From Candidatus Nitrotoga sp. 1052 (GTDB lineage: Bacteria; Pseudomonadota; Gammaproteobacteria; Burkholderiales; Gallionellaceae), in the NCBI RefSeq assembly GCF_927312905.1, contig NZ_CAKMHQ010000025.1:1-41206 (forward strand): a stretch of DNA of 41,206 nt, given 5' to 3'. Shown in pieces: positions 1 to 8,927 of the stretch (the first letter of the stretch is position 1; every line of letters begins with the position of its first letter). Below the pieces are notes generated by a model. The model did not search any database, was not told where the DNA came from, and saw only the letters and a list, made by a program, of their open reading frames with translations. The position numbers and the translations under genes are program-made.

Positions 1-72
1 CCAAGTTCGAGACGATAGATTAACTTTTACCCACGCAAATGTCAGATGAACCTAAAAATATTAGTTCAACTA

Positions 73-183
73 TCAATGTTGACGCATGTTGTTGTGCGTT
101 GAGTTCTGTGCGAAGACAGGATTGCAGAGTTGTTGTAATGCCAACGCCAATAGTAAGGCAGGCCGTGTCTTTTTGAGCGTCAT
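73..183 (-). CDS. Possible small secreted peptide or 5' remnant of a broken secreted-protein gene
   Basis: Read on the minus strand, an ATG preceded by GGGGAGC gives a 36-residue product. It begins MTLKKTRPALLLALALQQ and continues to a VFAQ site, which looks like a classical signal peptide (basic start, Leu/Ala core, A-x-A-like cleavage after FAQ). Only about ten polar residues follow before a TGA. A neighbouring frame stays open for a further stretch after the stop, so this may be a frameshifted remnant and not a finished peptide. No family was recognised. The signal-peptide pattern and the ribosome site are seen directly; that it is expressed is inference. Confidence 0.3.
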   Translation of the reverse strand: MTLKKTRPALLLALALQQLCNPVFAQNSTHNNMRQH

Positions 184-207
184 AAATGCTCCCCATTAAT
201 TTAATAT

Positions 208-456
208 TTAGAGGAAATTGCAAGTTTTTTGTATTACCTGAATGGCTGCCGCTGATGCAAATTCAGCAAGCGTAGCATGGGCTAATCTAGGTTGAGCTGA
301 ATAATATGAGGCCAAGCAGCGCTGCCACTTACTCCAAGTGTGTATCAGGCCTGGCACGTAATTATGTCGATGGAAGACTAGCAGCCAGATTTTCGCAGAG
401 CAGAAGGCTAACCATGCAGCATCTTTCTTTACCAGTCGCCCTGCCTGCCCAACCAT
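208..456 (-). CDS. Doubtful small ORF, unrecognised
   Basis: An 82-codon minus-strand frame starts at ATG with AAGGAA seven bases upstream (an in-frame TTG lies 15 bases earlier, inside the same signal). The product is Trp-, His- and Ala-rich and matches no family I know. Its end lies just ahead of the signal-peptide ORF on the same strand, so the two could be successive small genes or parts of one decayed gene. Composition is not convincingly coding. The rest of positions 1-660 shows no other gene. Confidence 0.2.
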   Translation of the reverse strand: MVGQAGRLVKKDAAWLAFCSAKIWLLVFHRHNYVPGLIHTWSKWQRCLASYYSAQPRLAHATLAEFASAAAIQVIQKTCNFL

Positions 457-708
457 CCTGAGTTCCTTCAAATCTCATTTTCTTAATTCCCATGTAGCAA
501 TTTTTCCCGGACAAGTCTGTGCTATAAATCCAGACAGTTTATTAACCCACTACAGCATATTTAAACATTAGCTTCTGTTGAATTGAGTACAAGCGCGATA
601 TAGTGTTCGGCTGGTATCATTGCGGTGTTGGGCTAGATGCCGTCTCTATGGTGAGTTATTACTGTGGCTTTGGGGTTTTGCCTGCAAATAAAATATGAGG
701 AGAGTAGC

Positions 709-1254
709 ATTAAGATATTGATAATATTTGGTATATTAAGCATATTGGCATTGCTGATAGCCAGCCAGCTGGCACGTGCGGGCGAATTGCCGAAAGTTGG
801 AGAAGTAGCACCTAATTTCAATCTACCCGACCAGAATGGAAAGTTTTTTACGTTGGCGGATTTTCACGGCAAGTGGTTAGTGCTGTATTTTTACCCAAAG
901 GATGATACGCCAGGCTGCACCGAGCAGGCATGCAACTTTCGTGACGATCTGAATCAATTAGCTGGGCTCGGTGCTCAGGTGGTAGGCGTTAGCGTGGACG
1001 ACAGCAAGAGCCATGCCGATTTTGCCAAGAAATACTCTCTTCCCTTTCCGCTGCTGGCGGACAAGAACGCCGAGGTGACTACGCGTTATGCCGTGTTGCG
1101 GAATCTTGGGATATTCAAGGTGGCACGGCGATATACTTTTCTGATTGACCCGCAAGGTAAAATTAGCAAGGTGTATGACAAGGTTGAAACGTCGCGTCAT
1201 TCGAAAGAAATTATTGAGGATTTGAATAAATTATTGGCTGCTGGAAAAGGATGA
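709..1254 (+). CDS. bcp: Periplasmic PrxQ/Bcp-type peroxiredoxin
   Basis: Thiol peroxidase of the AhpC/TSA family, PrxQ (Bcp) branch, which reduces hydrogen peroxide and organic peroxides with electrons from thioredoxin-like partners. The DTPGCTEQAC motif holds the peroxidatic Cys and, five residues later, the resolving Cys characteristic of PrxQ. VLYFYPKDDTPG and the later FLIDPQGKI segment also fit the fold. The N-terminus KILIIFGILSILALLIASQLARA is a good signal peptide, so the enzyme probably works in the periplasm or is membrane-anchored. The start is uncertain. ATT at 709 has AGGAG six bases upstream and gives a normal-length signal peptide of 181 residues in total. GTG at 664 (preceded by GGTGAG) adds 15 residues, and TTG at 718 is also possible. 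The stop overlaps an ATG at 1251. Function confidence is high, start confidence low. Confidence 0.88.
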   Translation: MKILIIFGILSILALLIASQLARAGELPKVGEVAPNFNLPDQNGKFFTLADFHGKWLVLYFYPKDDTPGCTEQACNFRDDLNQLAGLGAQVVGVSVDDSKSHADFAKKYSLPFPLLADKNAEVTTRYAVLRNLGIFKVARRYTFLIDPQGKISKVYDKVETSRHSKEIIEDLNKLLAAGKG

Positions 1255-1403
1255 AATCTCCTGTCAGCAACACTCTGGTGGCGACGTTATCCGTTCCAGT
1301 CGTAATTCTATCGCGGTTGCCGAACTTCGTTGTGGCGCTCATGTTTTTTCCATTGCGCTATGGCCGGTGCGCTCTTCGTTTATCTATCTTCCCTCTTAGC
1401 TAA
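1251..1403 (+). CDS. Possible 50-residue hydrophobic peptide downstream of the peroxiredoxin
   Basis: The ATG overlaps the peroxiredoxin stop codon (ATGA), an arrangement typical of translational coupling, and the frame stays open for 50 codons. The product starts MKSPVSNTLVATLSVPVVIL, is moderately hydrophobic in its first half and has Arg/Cys residues in the second. No family was recognised and there is no independent ribosome site. It occupies most of the gap before uup and may be chance. Confidence 0.2.
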   Translation: MKSPVSNTLVATLSVPVVILSRLPNFVVALMFFPLRYGRCALRLSIFPLS

Positions 1404-1421
1404 TCAAAAATATAATATCTG

Positions 1422-3326
1422 ATGCCATACATTACTCTTGATAAGGCCGCGCTTGCTTACGGCCATGTACCACTGCTTGATCATGTTAATTTCCAACTGG
1501 ACGAAGGTGAGCGCGTCGGCATGATTGGGCGCAACGGCGGCGGTAAGTCCAGTATGTTAAAAGTGCTGGCCGGACAGGCTGTGTTAGATGATGGCCTCGT
1601 ATGGCGTGCACCCGGTGTGCGCATCTGTTATGTGAGCCAGGAGCCAGAGTTAAATGTTGAAGCGACTGTGTTTGACGAAGTTGCGCGCGGGCTGGGTGAG
1701 CTACAACAAATTATTACCGATTACCATCATTTGTCGCATCAACTTGCCGAACCGGATGCCGATTACGAAGGTTTGCTGGAGGCAATGCAACCGCTGCAAA
1801 CAAAGCTTGAAGCGCAAAATGGTTGGGCGGTGCAGGCGCGCATTGAGACCGCCATCCAGCGTCTGGAACTGAATGCCGACAGTCGTGTGGGTGATCTCTC
1901 CGGCGGCGTGCGTAAGCGCGTGGCACTGGCGCAGGCGTTGGTGGCTGAGCCGGATGTGTTGATCCTGGATGAGCCCACCAACCATCTTGATTTCTCATCC
2001 ATTGAATGGTTGGAAGGCTTGCTAAACAACTTTCGCGGCAGCGTGTTGTTCGTGACCCACGATCGGTATTTTTTGGATAACGTCGCTACCCGTATAGTCG
2101 AATTAGATCGCGGCAATCTTGCCAGTTTCCCCGGAAATTTTGCGGCTTACCTGCGTTTCAAGGAGCAGATGTTGCAGGACGAAACGGTGCTCAACGCCAA
2201 GTTCGATAAGGTGCTGGCGCAGGAAGAAGTTTGGATACGTCAGGGCATCAAGGCGCGGGGCGTGCGCAATGAAGGACGCGTGCGGCGGCTGGAGCAGTTG
2301 CGGCGCGAGCGCAGTGCGCGGCGTGAGCGTGTGGGTAAAGTTGAAATGAGTCTGGAGGCGGGCGACCGATCCGGCAAGCTGGTGGCGGAACTGTCGCACA
2401 TCAGCAAATCATTCGGTGACAGGCAAATCATTAAAGATTTCTCCTGCCGCATTCAGCGTGGTGACAAAATTGGCCTGTTGGGACCGAACGGCTCGGGCAA
2501 GAGCACGCTGCTTAAAATTATCTTGGGCGAATTAGCCCCGGATAGCGGCAAGGTGCATCTGGGCACCAAGTTGGCCGTGGCCTATTTCGATCAATTGCGT
2601 GCGCAACTGAATGAAGAGGCCACGCTGGCCGATACCATCAGCCAGGGCGCTGATTTCATTGAAATTGGAGGCGTACGCAAGCACATCATTAGCTATCTCG
2701 GCGACTTTTTATTCGCGCCGGAACGTGCCCGCTCGCCGGTAAAAAGTTTGTCCGGCGGCGAGCGCAACCGCTTGCTGCTGGCGCGCCTGTTTAGCCGCCC
2801 AGCAAATGTGCTGGTGCTGGACGAGCCGACCAATGACCTTGATATTGAGACTATGGAGCTGCTGGAAGATCTGCTCGCCGAGTACGATGGCACGCTGTTT
2901 CTGGTCAGCCACGATCGCGCTTTCCTCGACAATGTGGTGACTCAGGTCATCGCCTTCGAGGGCGATGGCAAATTGATGGAATACGTCGGCGGCTATGAAG
3001 ATTGGGTGCGCGTAAAAAAGCAGCAGGCCGTGCAGCGAATGCCGGTAAGTGCAGCCGTAACTGCCAAGCCATCATTGCCGCAGGCTGAGGTTCAATCCAA
3101 ACCTGTCACCAAGTTGAGCTTCAAAGAAGCGCGTGAGCTAGAGCAGATTCCACAGCGAATCGCATCCCTGGAACAAGAGCAGGAAGAACTTGCTGCCACT
3201 TTGGGCACGGGCAATCTCTACCGTGACAATCCCGCTCACGCCAAACAGCTGCAGGAACGCACCGCTATTATCGAGGATGAGTTGTTGCAACTGATGGCGC
3301 GCTGGGAAGAGTTGGAGAGCCGATAA
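1422..3326 (+). CDS. uup: ABC-F family ATPase Uup
   Basis: Soluble protein of 634 residues with two ABC ATPase domains and no membrane segments, as in ABC-F proteins that act on ribosomes or nucleic acids. Domain 1 has Walker A at residues 36-43 (GRNGGGKS), signature LSGGVRKR near 159 and Walker B LILDEPTNHLDF. Domain 2 has GPNGSGKST near 354, LSGGERNR near 443 and LVLDEPTNDLDI. The charged inter-domain linker lies around residues 240-310. A C-terminal coiled-coil extension (about 540-634, rich in Glu, Gln and Leu, ending RWEELESR) is the feature that separates Uup from YheS/EttA. E. coli Uup binds DNA, affects precise transposon excision and also acts on the ribosome. It faces dnaJ convergently with 59 bp between the stops. 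Confidence 0.93.
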   Translation: MPYITLDKAALAYGHVPLLDHVNFQLDEGERVGMIGRNGGGKSSMLKVLAGQAVLDDGLVWRAPGVRICYVSQEPELNVEATVFDEVARGLGELQQIITDYHHLSHQLAEPDADYEGLLEAMQPLQTKLEAQNGWAVQARIETAIQRLELNADSRVGDLSGGVRKRVALAQALVAEPDVLILDEPTNHLDFSSIEWLEGLLNNFRGSVLFVTHDRYFLDNVATRIVELDRGNLASFPGNFAAYLRFKEQMLQDETVLNAKFDKVLAQEEVWIRQGIKARGVRNEGRVRRLEQLRRERSARRERVGKVEMSLEAGDRSGKLVAELSHISKSFGDRQIIKDFSCRIQRGDKIGLLGPNGSGKSTLLKIILGELAPDSGKVHLGTKLAVAYFDQLRAQLNEEATLADTISQGADFIEIGGVRKHIISYLGDFLFAPERARSPVKSLSGGERNRLLLARLFSRPANVLVLDEPTNDLDIETMELLEDLLAEYDGTLFLVSHDRAFLDNVVTQVIAFEGDGKLMEYVGGYEDWVRVKKQQAVQRMPVSAAVTAKPSLPQAEVQSKPVTKLSFKEARELEQIPQRIASLEQEQEELAATLGTGNLYRDNPAHAKQLQERTAIIEDELLQLMARWEELESR

Positions 3327-3337
3327 AATTTATCGGC
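3319..3337. repeat. Perfect palindrome at the uup stop codon
   Basis: GCCGATAAA and TTTATCGGC are exact inverted arms of nine bases around a single A, and the uup TAA lies inside the left arm. With a one-base centre it could form a cruciform or a short hairpin. It is not a canonical terminator because no T-tract follows, although it sits between two convergent genes. Confidence 0.4.
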
Positions 3338-3385
3338 AACATCGCCTATTCAAAATGTCCTGAGGCAAACTCTCTTACTTATTTA

Positions 3386-4516
3386 CTATCCGAAGAATTC
3401 TTTAACCTTGTTCATCCAGGATTTCGCGCGCGGGCTGTGGCGTGCGCTATCTTCTTCGTTTATCTGCTCGAATTCGCGCAGTAATTCCTTTTGCCGATCA
3501 GTGAGATTGGCCGGGGTTTCTACCATCACGTGGCAGTGCAGGTCGCCAAAGGTTGAACTGCGTACCCCTTTGATTCCCTTGCCGCGAAGACGGAAGACTT
3601 TGCCGGATTGCGTTTCAGCTGGAATCTTGATGCGTGCGGAACCATCCAGAGTGGGGATTTCGATTTCGCCACCCAGCGCCGCAACAACAAAGCTGATCGG
3701 CATTTCACAATGCAGGTCGTTGTGGTCACGCTGGAATACCGAGTGCGGCGTGATGCGGATGACCACATACAAGTCGCCGGGTGGGCCTCCGTTGCTGCCG
3801 AGTTCTCCTTCGCCGGACAGACGGATGCGGTCATCGTTGTCAACCCCGACCGGAATTTTTATAGACAGTGTCTTATGCTGCTTGATGCGACCTGTGCCGT
3901 GGCAAGAACCGCACGGCGATATAATGGATTTGCCGCTGCCATGGCAGCGCGGGCAGGTTTGCTGGATAGAAAAGAACCCCCCCTGCTGCATGCGTACTTG
4001 CCCATGTCCGCCGCAGGTGGTACAGGTAGTCGTGCTCGTGCCTGGCTTGGCACCGCTGCCGTGACAGGTATCGCACTTGGTCATGGTCGGTATGCGAATT
4101 TGTGTTTCGGTACCGCGTGCAGCTTGTTCCAACGTGATTTCTAAATTGTAGCTCAGGTCGGCGCCACGGTGCATTTGGTTGTTTCCGCGTGAGCCCGCCC
4201 CGCTCATTCCGGCACCAAAGATATCACCAAAAATGTCGCCGAAATGGGAGCCGGCTGAACCGCCACTGAATCCTCCCCCACCCATACCGGCCTCGGCACC
4301 AGCGTGTCCAAACTGGTCATAGCCGGCGCGTTTCTGCGAATCGGATAGTACCTCGTAAGCCTCTTTGGCTTCCTTGAAGTGCTCTTCAGCTTTGGGATTG
4401 TCCGGATTACGGTCAGGATGATGCTTCATTGCCAGCTTGCGATAAGATTTTTTTATATCTTCTTCTGACGCGTCACGGTTGACGCCAAGTATTTCGTAAT
4501 AGTCACGTTTTTTCAT
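3386..4516 (-). CDS. dnaJ: Co-chaperone DnaJ (Hsp40)
   Basis: Type I J-protein of 376 residues. The J domain (1-70) has the HPD tripeptide at 33-35 that triggers DnaK ATP hydrolysis. A Gly/Phe-rich segment follows at about 75-112 with two DIFG repeats. The zinc region has four CxxCxGxG motifs beginning at Cys 148, 165, 188 and 202. C-terminal substrate-binding domains end in KVKEFFG. It delivers unfolded clients to DnaK and works with GrpE, both encoded upstream on the same strand. The 232-bp gap from dnaK suggests either read-through or a separate promoter. The ATG was chosen because it begins the canonical [12 protein letters not shown]; no strong ribosome site is visible. Confidence 0.97.
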   Translation of the reverse strand: MKKRDYYEILGVNRDASEEDIKKSYRKLAMKHHPDRNPDNPKAEEHFKEAKEAYEVLSDSQKRAGYDQFGHAGAEAGMGGGGFSGGSAGSHFGDIFGDIFGAGMSGAGSRGNNQMHRGADLSYNLEITLEQAARGTETQIRIPTMTKCDTCHGSGAKPGTSTTTCTTCGGHGQVRMQQGGFFSIQQTCPRCHGSGKSIISPCGSCHGTGRIKQHKTLSIKIPVGVDNDDRIRLSGEGELGSNGGPPGDLYVVIRITPHSVFQRDHNDLHCEMPISFVVAALGGEIEIPTLDGSARIKIPAETQSGKVFRLRGKGIKGVRSSTFGDLHCHVMVETPANLTDRQKELLREFEQINEEDSARHSPRAKSWMNKVKEFFG

Positions 4517-4683
4517 TTTTGCATGAAGCGAAAAGGGGTTAAGGAGTTAATGATTTAAGATTTATGTAATTGGTCTCTTATTGACGTCATTAGCTTAATA
4601 AATAGTGAACCAATAACAGCAATAACCAAGGGCAGGTATCGCTGTATTAGGCTGAATCAATCATATTTTCTGGAAAGGAAAGA

Positions 4684-4734
4684 GGGATGTCGTGTAGATT
4701 TTGAAGTCGCGGTGATTGCCCTTCAGACATCCCT
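4684..4734 (-). terminator. Possible hairpin between dnaK and dnaJ
   Basis: GGGATGTC and GACATCCC form an eight-base stem about 15 bases downstream of the dnaK stop (minus strand), separated by a loop of about 34 bases. Only a short pyrimidine-rich stretch follows, so it may attenuate transcription or act as an RNA-processing site; it is a weak candidate for a true terminator. The rest of the 4517-4748 gap shows nothing recognisable. Confidence 0.25.
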
Positions 4735-4748
4735 GGTTCCATTTTATA

Positions 4749-6692
4749 TTACTTTTTTTCGTCTTTTGCTTTTTCATCTTTTACTTCGGTGAACTCGGCA
4801 TCTACGACATCGCTGTCATCTTTCTTGCTGTCGGCTTGTGCACCAGACTCACCAGGCTGGTGGGACTGGCTAGCTTCAGCGGCGTGCATCTTTTCTGACA
4901 GTTTGTGCGCAGCGGTGGAGAGTGCTTCAGATTTGGCGTCTATAATTTCCTTGTCGTCGCCTTTCACTACATCTTGAGCTTCTTTCAAAGCGGATTCTAT
5001 CGCAGCTTTTTCATCCGCACTCAGTTGCTCGCCATATTCCTTCATAGATTTCTGCGTGGAGTGAATTAATGCATCCAGCTGATTACGCGATGTAACCAAT
5101 TCGATTGCCTTGCGGTCGTCATCGGCATACGTTTCTGCATCCTGAACCATTTTTTGAATTTCAGCTTCGGACAAACCGGAATTGGCCTTGATGGTAATCT
5201 TGGATTCTTTACCGGTTGCCTTGTCTTTTGCGCCTACATGCAGGATTCCGTTGGCGTCAATGTCGAATGTCACTTCAATCTGCGGCATGCCTCGTGGTGA
5301 GGGTGGAATGTCGGAGAGGTTGAACTGTCCCAAGCTCTTATTTCCAGAAACAACTTCACGCTCACCTTGCAACACGTGAATGGTCACTGCACTCTGATTG
5401 TCATCGGCCGTAGAGAATATTTGTGAGGCCTTGGTTGGGATGGTGGTATTTTTCTTGATCAGTTTGGTCATCACGCCGCCCAAGGTTTCAATACCCAAGC
5501 TGAGTGGGGTTACATCCAGCAGCAGAACATCTTTAACTTCACCTTGCAGCACGCCACCCTGAATGGCCGCGCCCACTGCCACTGCTTCATCTGGGTTGAC
5601 GTCGCGACGCGCTTCTTTACCGAAGAATTCCTTGACCTTTTCTTGCACCATCGGCATCCGTGTTTGTCCGCCCACCAGAATCACGTCGGCGATGTCGGCA
5701 TTGGAAACGCCCGCATCTTTCATGGCAATCTTACATGGGGCGATGGTGCGCGCGACCAATTCTTCCACCAGGCTTTCAAGCTTGGCGCGGGTAATTTTGA
5801 TGGCCAAATGTTTCGGGCCGCTGGCATCAGCCGTGATGTAAGGCAGGTTCACTTCAGTTTGCTGTGCGGAAGACAGTTCAATTTTGGCTTTTTCAGCTGC
5901 GTCTTTCAGACGCTGCAGAGCCAACATGTCCTTCTTCAGGTCGATGCCGCTTTCTTTCTTGAATTCCTCTACCAGGAATTCAATTACGCGCATGTCGAAA
6001 TCTTCGCCGCCAAGGAAGGTGTCGCCGTTTGTGGACAGCACTTCGAACTGGTGTTCACCGTCAATTTCAGCGATATCGATAATGGAAATATCGAAAGTGC
6101 CGCCGCCCAAGTCATAGACCGCGATCTTGCGGTCGCCTTCCTGCTTATCCATACCAAATGCCAGCGCAGCCGCAGTTGGCTCATTAATAATGCGCTTAAC
6201 TTCCAAACCGGCAATGCGGCCAGCGTCTTTAGTGGCCTGGCGTTGACTATCGTTGAAGTAGGCAGGCACTGTGATGACAGCTTCACTGACCGATTCACCT
6301 AGATAATCCTCGGCGGTCTTTTTCATTTTCATGAGCACTTGTGCGGAAATTTCCGGAATGGAAATGTCTTTGTCACGGACTTTAACCCATGCATCACCGT
6401 TCTTGGCCTTAACGATGCCATACGGCACCATGCCCATGTCCTTCTGCACCATTGGCTCTTCGAAACGGCGCCCGATCAGCCGCTTTACGCCGTATAGTGT
6501 ATTTTTTGGGTTGGTTACTGCTTGCCGTTTGGCCGGCGCGCCAACCAGTACTTCGCCGTCTTCCATGTAAGCGATGATGGATGGCGTGGTGCGCGTACCC
6601 TCGGCGTTCTCAATCACCTTGGGTTTGCCGTTTTCCATGACAGCAACGCACGAGTTTGTGGTGCCCAAGTCAATACCAATAATCTTGCCCAT
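4749..6692 (-). CDS. dnaK: Molecular chaperone DnaK (Hsp70)
   Basis: Hsp70 of 647 residues, the normal length for proteobacterial DnaK. The nucleotide-binding domain begins [15 protein letters not shown] (phosphate-1 loop) and carries the [14 protein letters not shown] phosphate-2 motif and the [10 protein letters not shown] segment. The hydrophobic linker [15 protein letters not shown] leads into the beta-sandwich peptide-binding domain, followed by the helical lid and a charged tail ending DEKAKDEKK with a VDAEFTEV motif. The ATP-driven cycle is stimulated by DnaJ and reset by GrpE. A 27-codon upstream extension in the same frame was rejected because it lacks family similarity; the chosen ATG has AAGGGAAC upstream. 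A sigma-32-like promoter lies in the 158-bp gap after grpE. Confidence 0.98.
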   Translation of the reverse strand: MGKIIGIDLGTTNSCVAVMENGKPKVIENAEGTRTTPSIIAYMEDGEVLVGAPAKRQAVTNPKNTLYGVKRLIGRRFEEPMVQKDMGMVPYGIVKAKNGDAWVKVRDKDISIPEISAQVLMKMKKTAEDYLGESVSEAVITVPAYFNDSQRQATKDAGRIAGLEVKRIINEPTAAALAFGMDKQEGDRKIAVYDLGGGTFDISIIDIAEIDGEHQFEVLSTNGDTFLGGEDFDMRVIEFLVEEFKKESGIDLKKDMLALQRLKDAAEKAKIELSSAQQTEVNLPYITADASGPKHLAIKITRAKLESLVEELVARTIAPCKIAMKDAGVSNADIADVILVGGQTRMPMVQEKVKEFFGKEARRDVNPDEAVAVGAAIQGGVLQGEVKDVLLLDVTPLSLGIETLGGVMTKLIKKNTTIPTKASQIFSTADDNQSAVTIHVLQGEREVVSGNKSLGQFNLSDIPPSPRGMPQIEVTFDIDANGILHVGAKDKATGKESKITIKANSGLSEAEIQKMVQDAETYADDDRKAIELVTSRNQLDALIHSTQKSMKEYGEQLSADEKAAIESALKEAQDVVKGDDKEIIDAKSEALSTAAHKLSEKMHAAEASQSHQPGESGAQADSKKDDSDVVDAEFTEVKDEKAKDEKK

Positions 6693-6748
6693 AATGTTCC
6701 CTTTTCGTTGTAATGTTGAAAGTCTTTGCTGCCTGTGTTGCATTAATC

Positions 6749-6774
6749 TGTGGGCAGCAGATGTGTATTTCAAG
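6749..6774 (-). promoter_or_regulatory. Candidate sigma-32 promoter of dnaK
   Basis: Minus strand: CTTGAA (6769-6774) is a perfect -35 element. After 14 bases comes CCCACA (6749-6754), a partial match to CCCCAT. The core lies about 57 bases upstream of the dnaK ATG, so dnaK could be boosted independently of grpE during heat shock. The weak -10 keeps confidence moderate. Confidence 0.45.
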
Positions 6775-6850
6775 TGTTACGATAATTTTTCGCAAAACTC
6801 CGCGAAAATGCAATTAAAAAGCAATGAGCTGCTGGTTGGTTATAGGGTTG

Positions 6851-7387
6851 TTATTCTTTCGCCTTGGCCACCATCACCAATGCAGGACGTAACACCCGGT
6901 CGTGCAGTTGATAGCCTTTCTGCATTACGCTCACTACCGTGTTGGCTTCTTGCTCACTGTCTACCATGCTGATGGCCTGGTGCCTGTGGGCGTCGAATTT
7001 TTCGCCGAGCGGATTGATCTCTTTGATGTTGAATTTAGTGAATACAGCAGCGAGCTGCTTGAGAGTGAGTTCCATGCCGCTCTTGAAACTTTCTACAGTG
7101 GCGGTTTCAACAGCTAATCCCGCTTCCAGGCTATCCTTCACCATCAGCATTTCATTGGAGAAATGCTCCACGGCCAATTTCTTTGCTTTGCTAACGTCTT
7201 CTTGCGCGCGACGACGAATATTCTCGCCTTCAGCCTTGGCGTACATCCAAGCGTCGTAGTGTTCCTGTGCCTTGCGCTCAGCTTGTTGCAACATCTCCTC
7301 AATGCTTGGCATAACCTCTGGGTTAAGCGTATCTTCAGCTTGGGTAGTCTGTTCAGGCTGCTGGGATGAGGATTCGGTGGGTTCCAT
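6851..7387 (-). CDS. grpE: Nucleotide exchange factor GrpE
   Basis: GrpE of 178 residues, which releases ADP from DnaK and senses temperature through its long paired helices. The N-terminus is Gln/Glu/Ser-rich ([13 protein letters not shown]). The coiled-coil region follows ([22 protein letters not shown] and the RRAQEDV stretch). The C-terminal beta-domain has [16 protein letters not shown] and a tail [18 protein letters not shown], all typical of the family. A longer in-frame reading adds 32 residues, but it would include the promoter. The chosen ATG has GGAG six to eight bases upstream, so the shorter form is preferred. It is first in the grpE-dnaK-dnaJ series and starts about 44 bases below a consensus heat-shock promoter. 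HrcA is not encoded nearby. Confidence 0.96.
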   Translation of the reverse strand: MEPTESSSQQPEQTTQAEDTLNPEVMPSIEEMLQQAERKAQEHYDAWMYAKAEGENIRRRAQEDVSKAKKLAVEHFSNEMLMVKDSLEAGLAVETATVESFKSGMELTLKQLAAVFTKFNIKEINPLGEKFDAHRHQAISMVDSEQEANTVVSVMQKGYQLHDRVLRPALVMVAKAKE

Positions 7388-7430
7388 CTGCTTCTCCAAA
7401 ATGATTTCTTCAAAAATGCGTAGCGTAAAA

Positions 7431-7456
7431 ATGGGGTCGACTTTTTTGATTTCAAG
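7431..7456 (-). promoter_or_regulatory. Consensus sigma-32 heat-shock promoter upstream of grpE
   Basis: On the minus strand CTTGAA (7451-7456), a 14-base spacer, then CCCCAT (7431-7436) match the RpoH (sigma-32) consensus at every core position; the base after each element (A after CTTGAA, T after CCCCAT) also fits. The expected transcript start near 7424 leaves a leader of about 37 bases before the grpE ATG. It lies between grpE and the divergently transcribed MFS gene. Confidence 0.88.
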
Positions 7457-7539
7457 AGCATTGCGCAATATTATTTTATTCACGTGAGATAATGCATTTT
7501 TGCGGATGCTAACCGCAAGTTTGATCCCACTATGTTGCT

Positions 7540-8718
7540 GTGACCCTTCAAAAAAACTATCACTGGCGTATCGCCGGTTTCTATTTCTTTTACTTCGCTT
7601 TTGTGGGCATGTTCGCGCCTTACTGGAGTTTGTATCTGCAATCCATTCATTTCAATGCAATGCAAATTGCCGTTTTAATGTCGGTGCAGCCAGTGATGCG
7701 GATGTTGTCTCCTACACTATGGGGCTGGCTAGCCGATCATACCGGGAAGCGTTTGCTGGTGGTGCAACTGGCGGCGCTGTGCAGTGTTCTCAGTTACTTG
7801 GGAGTGTTCTTCACGACTGAATTTGCCGGCTTGTTGCTGGTTATGATGGCGATGAGTTTTTTCTGGAGTGCTTCCATGCCACTGGTGGAAGCGACTACGC
7901 TGACCTATCTGGGTAAGCACACTGCGCGCTACGGCCGTATTCGTTCTTGGGGTTCGGTTGGCTTTATTGTGGCGGTATTGGGGCTGGGCTATGCGTTTGA
8001 CTACATTGCTATCGCGTGGATATTGTGGGTAGGTGTGGCGATAAAACTAGGCATTTTATTGTTCGCACGTCAGATCCCGCCCACCGAAGTGTTGGCGCAC
8101 CATACCGACAGCCAACCCATCCTACGTTTGGTATTGCAGCCGCAAGTGCTGGTATTGTTTGGCGCATGTTTTCTGATGGCACTGGCGCATGGGCCTTATT
8201 ACATTTTTTATTCGATTTATCTGGTGGAGAATGACTATTCGAAAAGCGCAGTTGGCTGGCTGTGGGCGCTGGGTGTAATCTGCGAAATCGCGGTATTTTT
8301 CGCCATGCCGTGGCTAATGTTGCGTTTTACATTGCCGAAAATCATGATTGTAAGTTTTGCCGGTGCAGTGCTGCGTTTTCTGTTGATTGGCTGGGGGGTG
8401 GGCTTGCTGCCGCTGATGCTGTTTGCGCAAGTATTACATGCAGCAACTTTCGGTGCCTTTCATGCGGTGGCTATGGCGCTGGTACACCAGTTTTTCCGCG
8501 GGCGGCATCAGTCCAAGGGGCAGGCGCTGTTTGGTAGCATTACTTACGGCGCGGGCGGTATGGTTGGTGGATTATTGAGTGGCCCGCTATGGGAACACTG
8601 GGGCGCAAGCGTGATGTACTCGATTAGCGCCGTGGCGGCGCTGCTTGGATTATTGTTGATATTATGGAAATTGAGAATAGTAGTGTTGCCTAGAAGTCAG
8701 TCGGACTCCACTTTTTAA
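7540..8718 (+). CDS. Major facilitator superfamily transporter (MFS_1-like/HcaT type)
   Basis: Integral membrane permease of 392 residues with about twelve hydrophobic segments in two halves. The sequence [21 protein letters not shown] at the first helix and [14 protein letters not shown] between helices 2 and 3 (the MFS loop 2-3 motif) resemble the LacY/HcaT-like branch, which includes the putative 3-phenylpropionate permease Hca[15 protein letters not shown] in the fifth-helix region is typical of that group. The substrate cannot be read from sequence. The GTG start has no clear ribosome site, but an upstream ATG closes at once. It is divergent from grpE with a 152-bp shared upstream region, so it is probably independent of the heat-shock operon. 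Confidence 0.85.
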   Translation: MTLQKNYHWRIAGFYFFYFAFVGMFAPYWSLYLQSIHFNAMQIAVLMSVQPVMRMLSPTLWGWLADHTGKRLLVVQLAALCSVLSYLGVFFTTEFAGLLLVMMAMSFFWSASMPLVEATTLTYLGKHTARYGRIRSWGSVGFIVAVLGLGYAFDYIAIAWILWVGVAIKLGILLFARQIPPTEVLAHHTDSQPILRLVLQPQVLVLFGACFLMALAHGPYYIFYSIYLVENDYSKSAVGWLWALGVICEIAVFFAMPWLMLRFTLPKIMIVSFAGAVLRFLLIGWGVGLLPLMLFAQVLHAATFGAFHAVAMALVHQFFRGRHQSKGQALFGSITYGAGGMVGGLLSGPLWEHWGASVMYSISAVAALLGLLLILWKLRIVVLPRSQSDSTF

Positions 8719-8927
8719 TTTGCGACAAGGTTTGCAGCCATGCTTCGTCCATGTCGATCACTTTGCCCTGCATTGTGACTGATTCCGAACTTCAACTGCT
8801 CAGACCCATTCCTCGTTGGAAATACGACCCGGCTTCAGACTTATTTCATATTGGAAGAGGCTTCCCCTTTGATTTATTACTATGTTGCGGTATGCTCCGC
8901 TTAGTAGTTTTCCCCTATGGAGAAGAT

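Noticed and set aside
5544-6302. 252-codon frame opposite dnaK
   Set aside because: Antisense shadow of a highly conserved gene; no ribosome site or family.
6693-6773. 27-codon N-terminal extension of DnaK
   Set aside because: The family starts at [14 protein letters not shown] and the extension overlaps the candidate promoter.
7388-7483. 32-codon N-terminal extension of GrpE
   Set aside because: It would include the sigma-32 promoter, and a good ribosome site precedes the internal ATG.
8690-8773. 27-residue minus-strand frame (MQGKVIDMDEAWLQTL...) overlapping the MFS gene end
   Set aside because: The composition looks protein-like, but it is short, overlaps a real gene, has no good ribosome site and no recognised family.
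8751-8927. N-terminal extension of PbpG
   Set aside because: The ATG at 8928 has a ribosome site and a signal peptide; the extension has no family resemblance.
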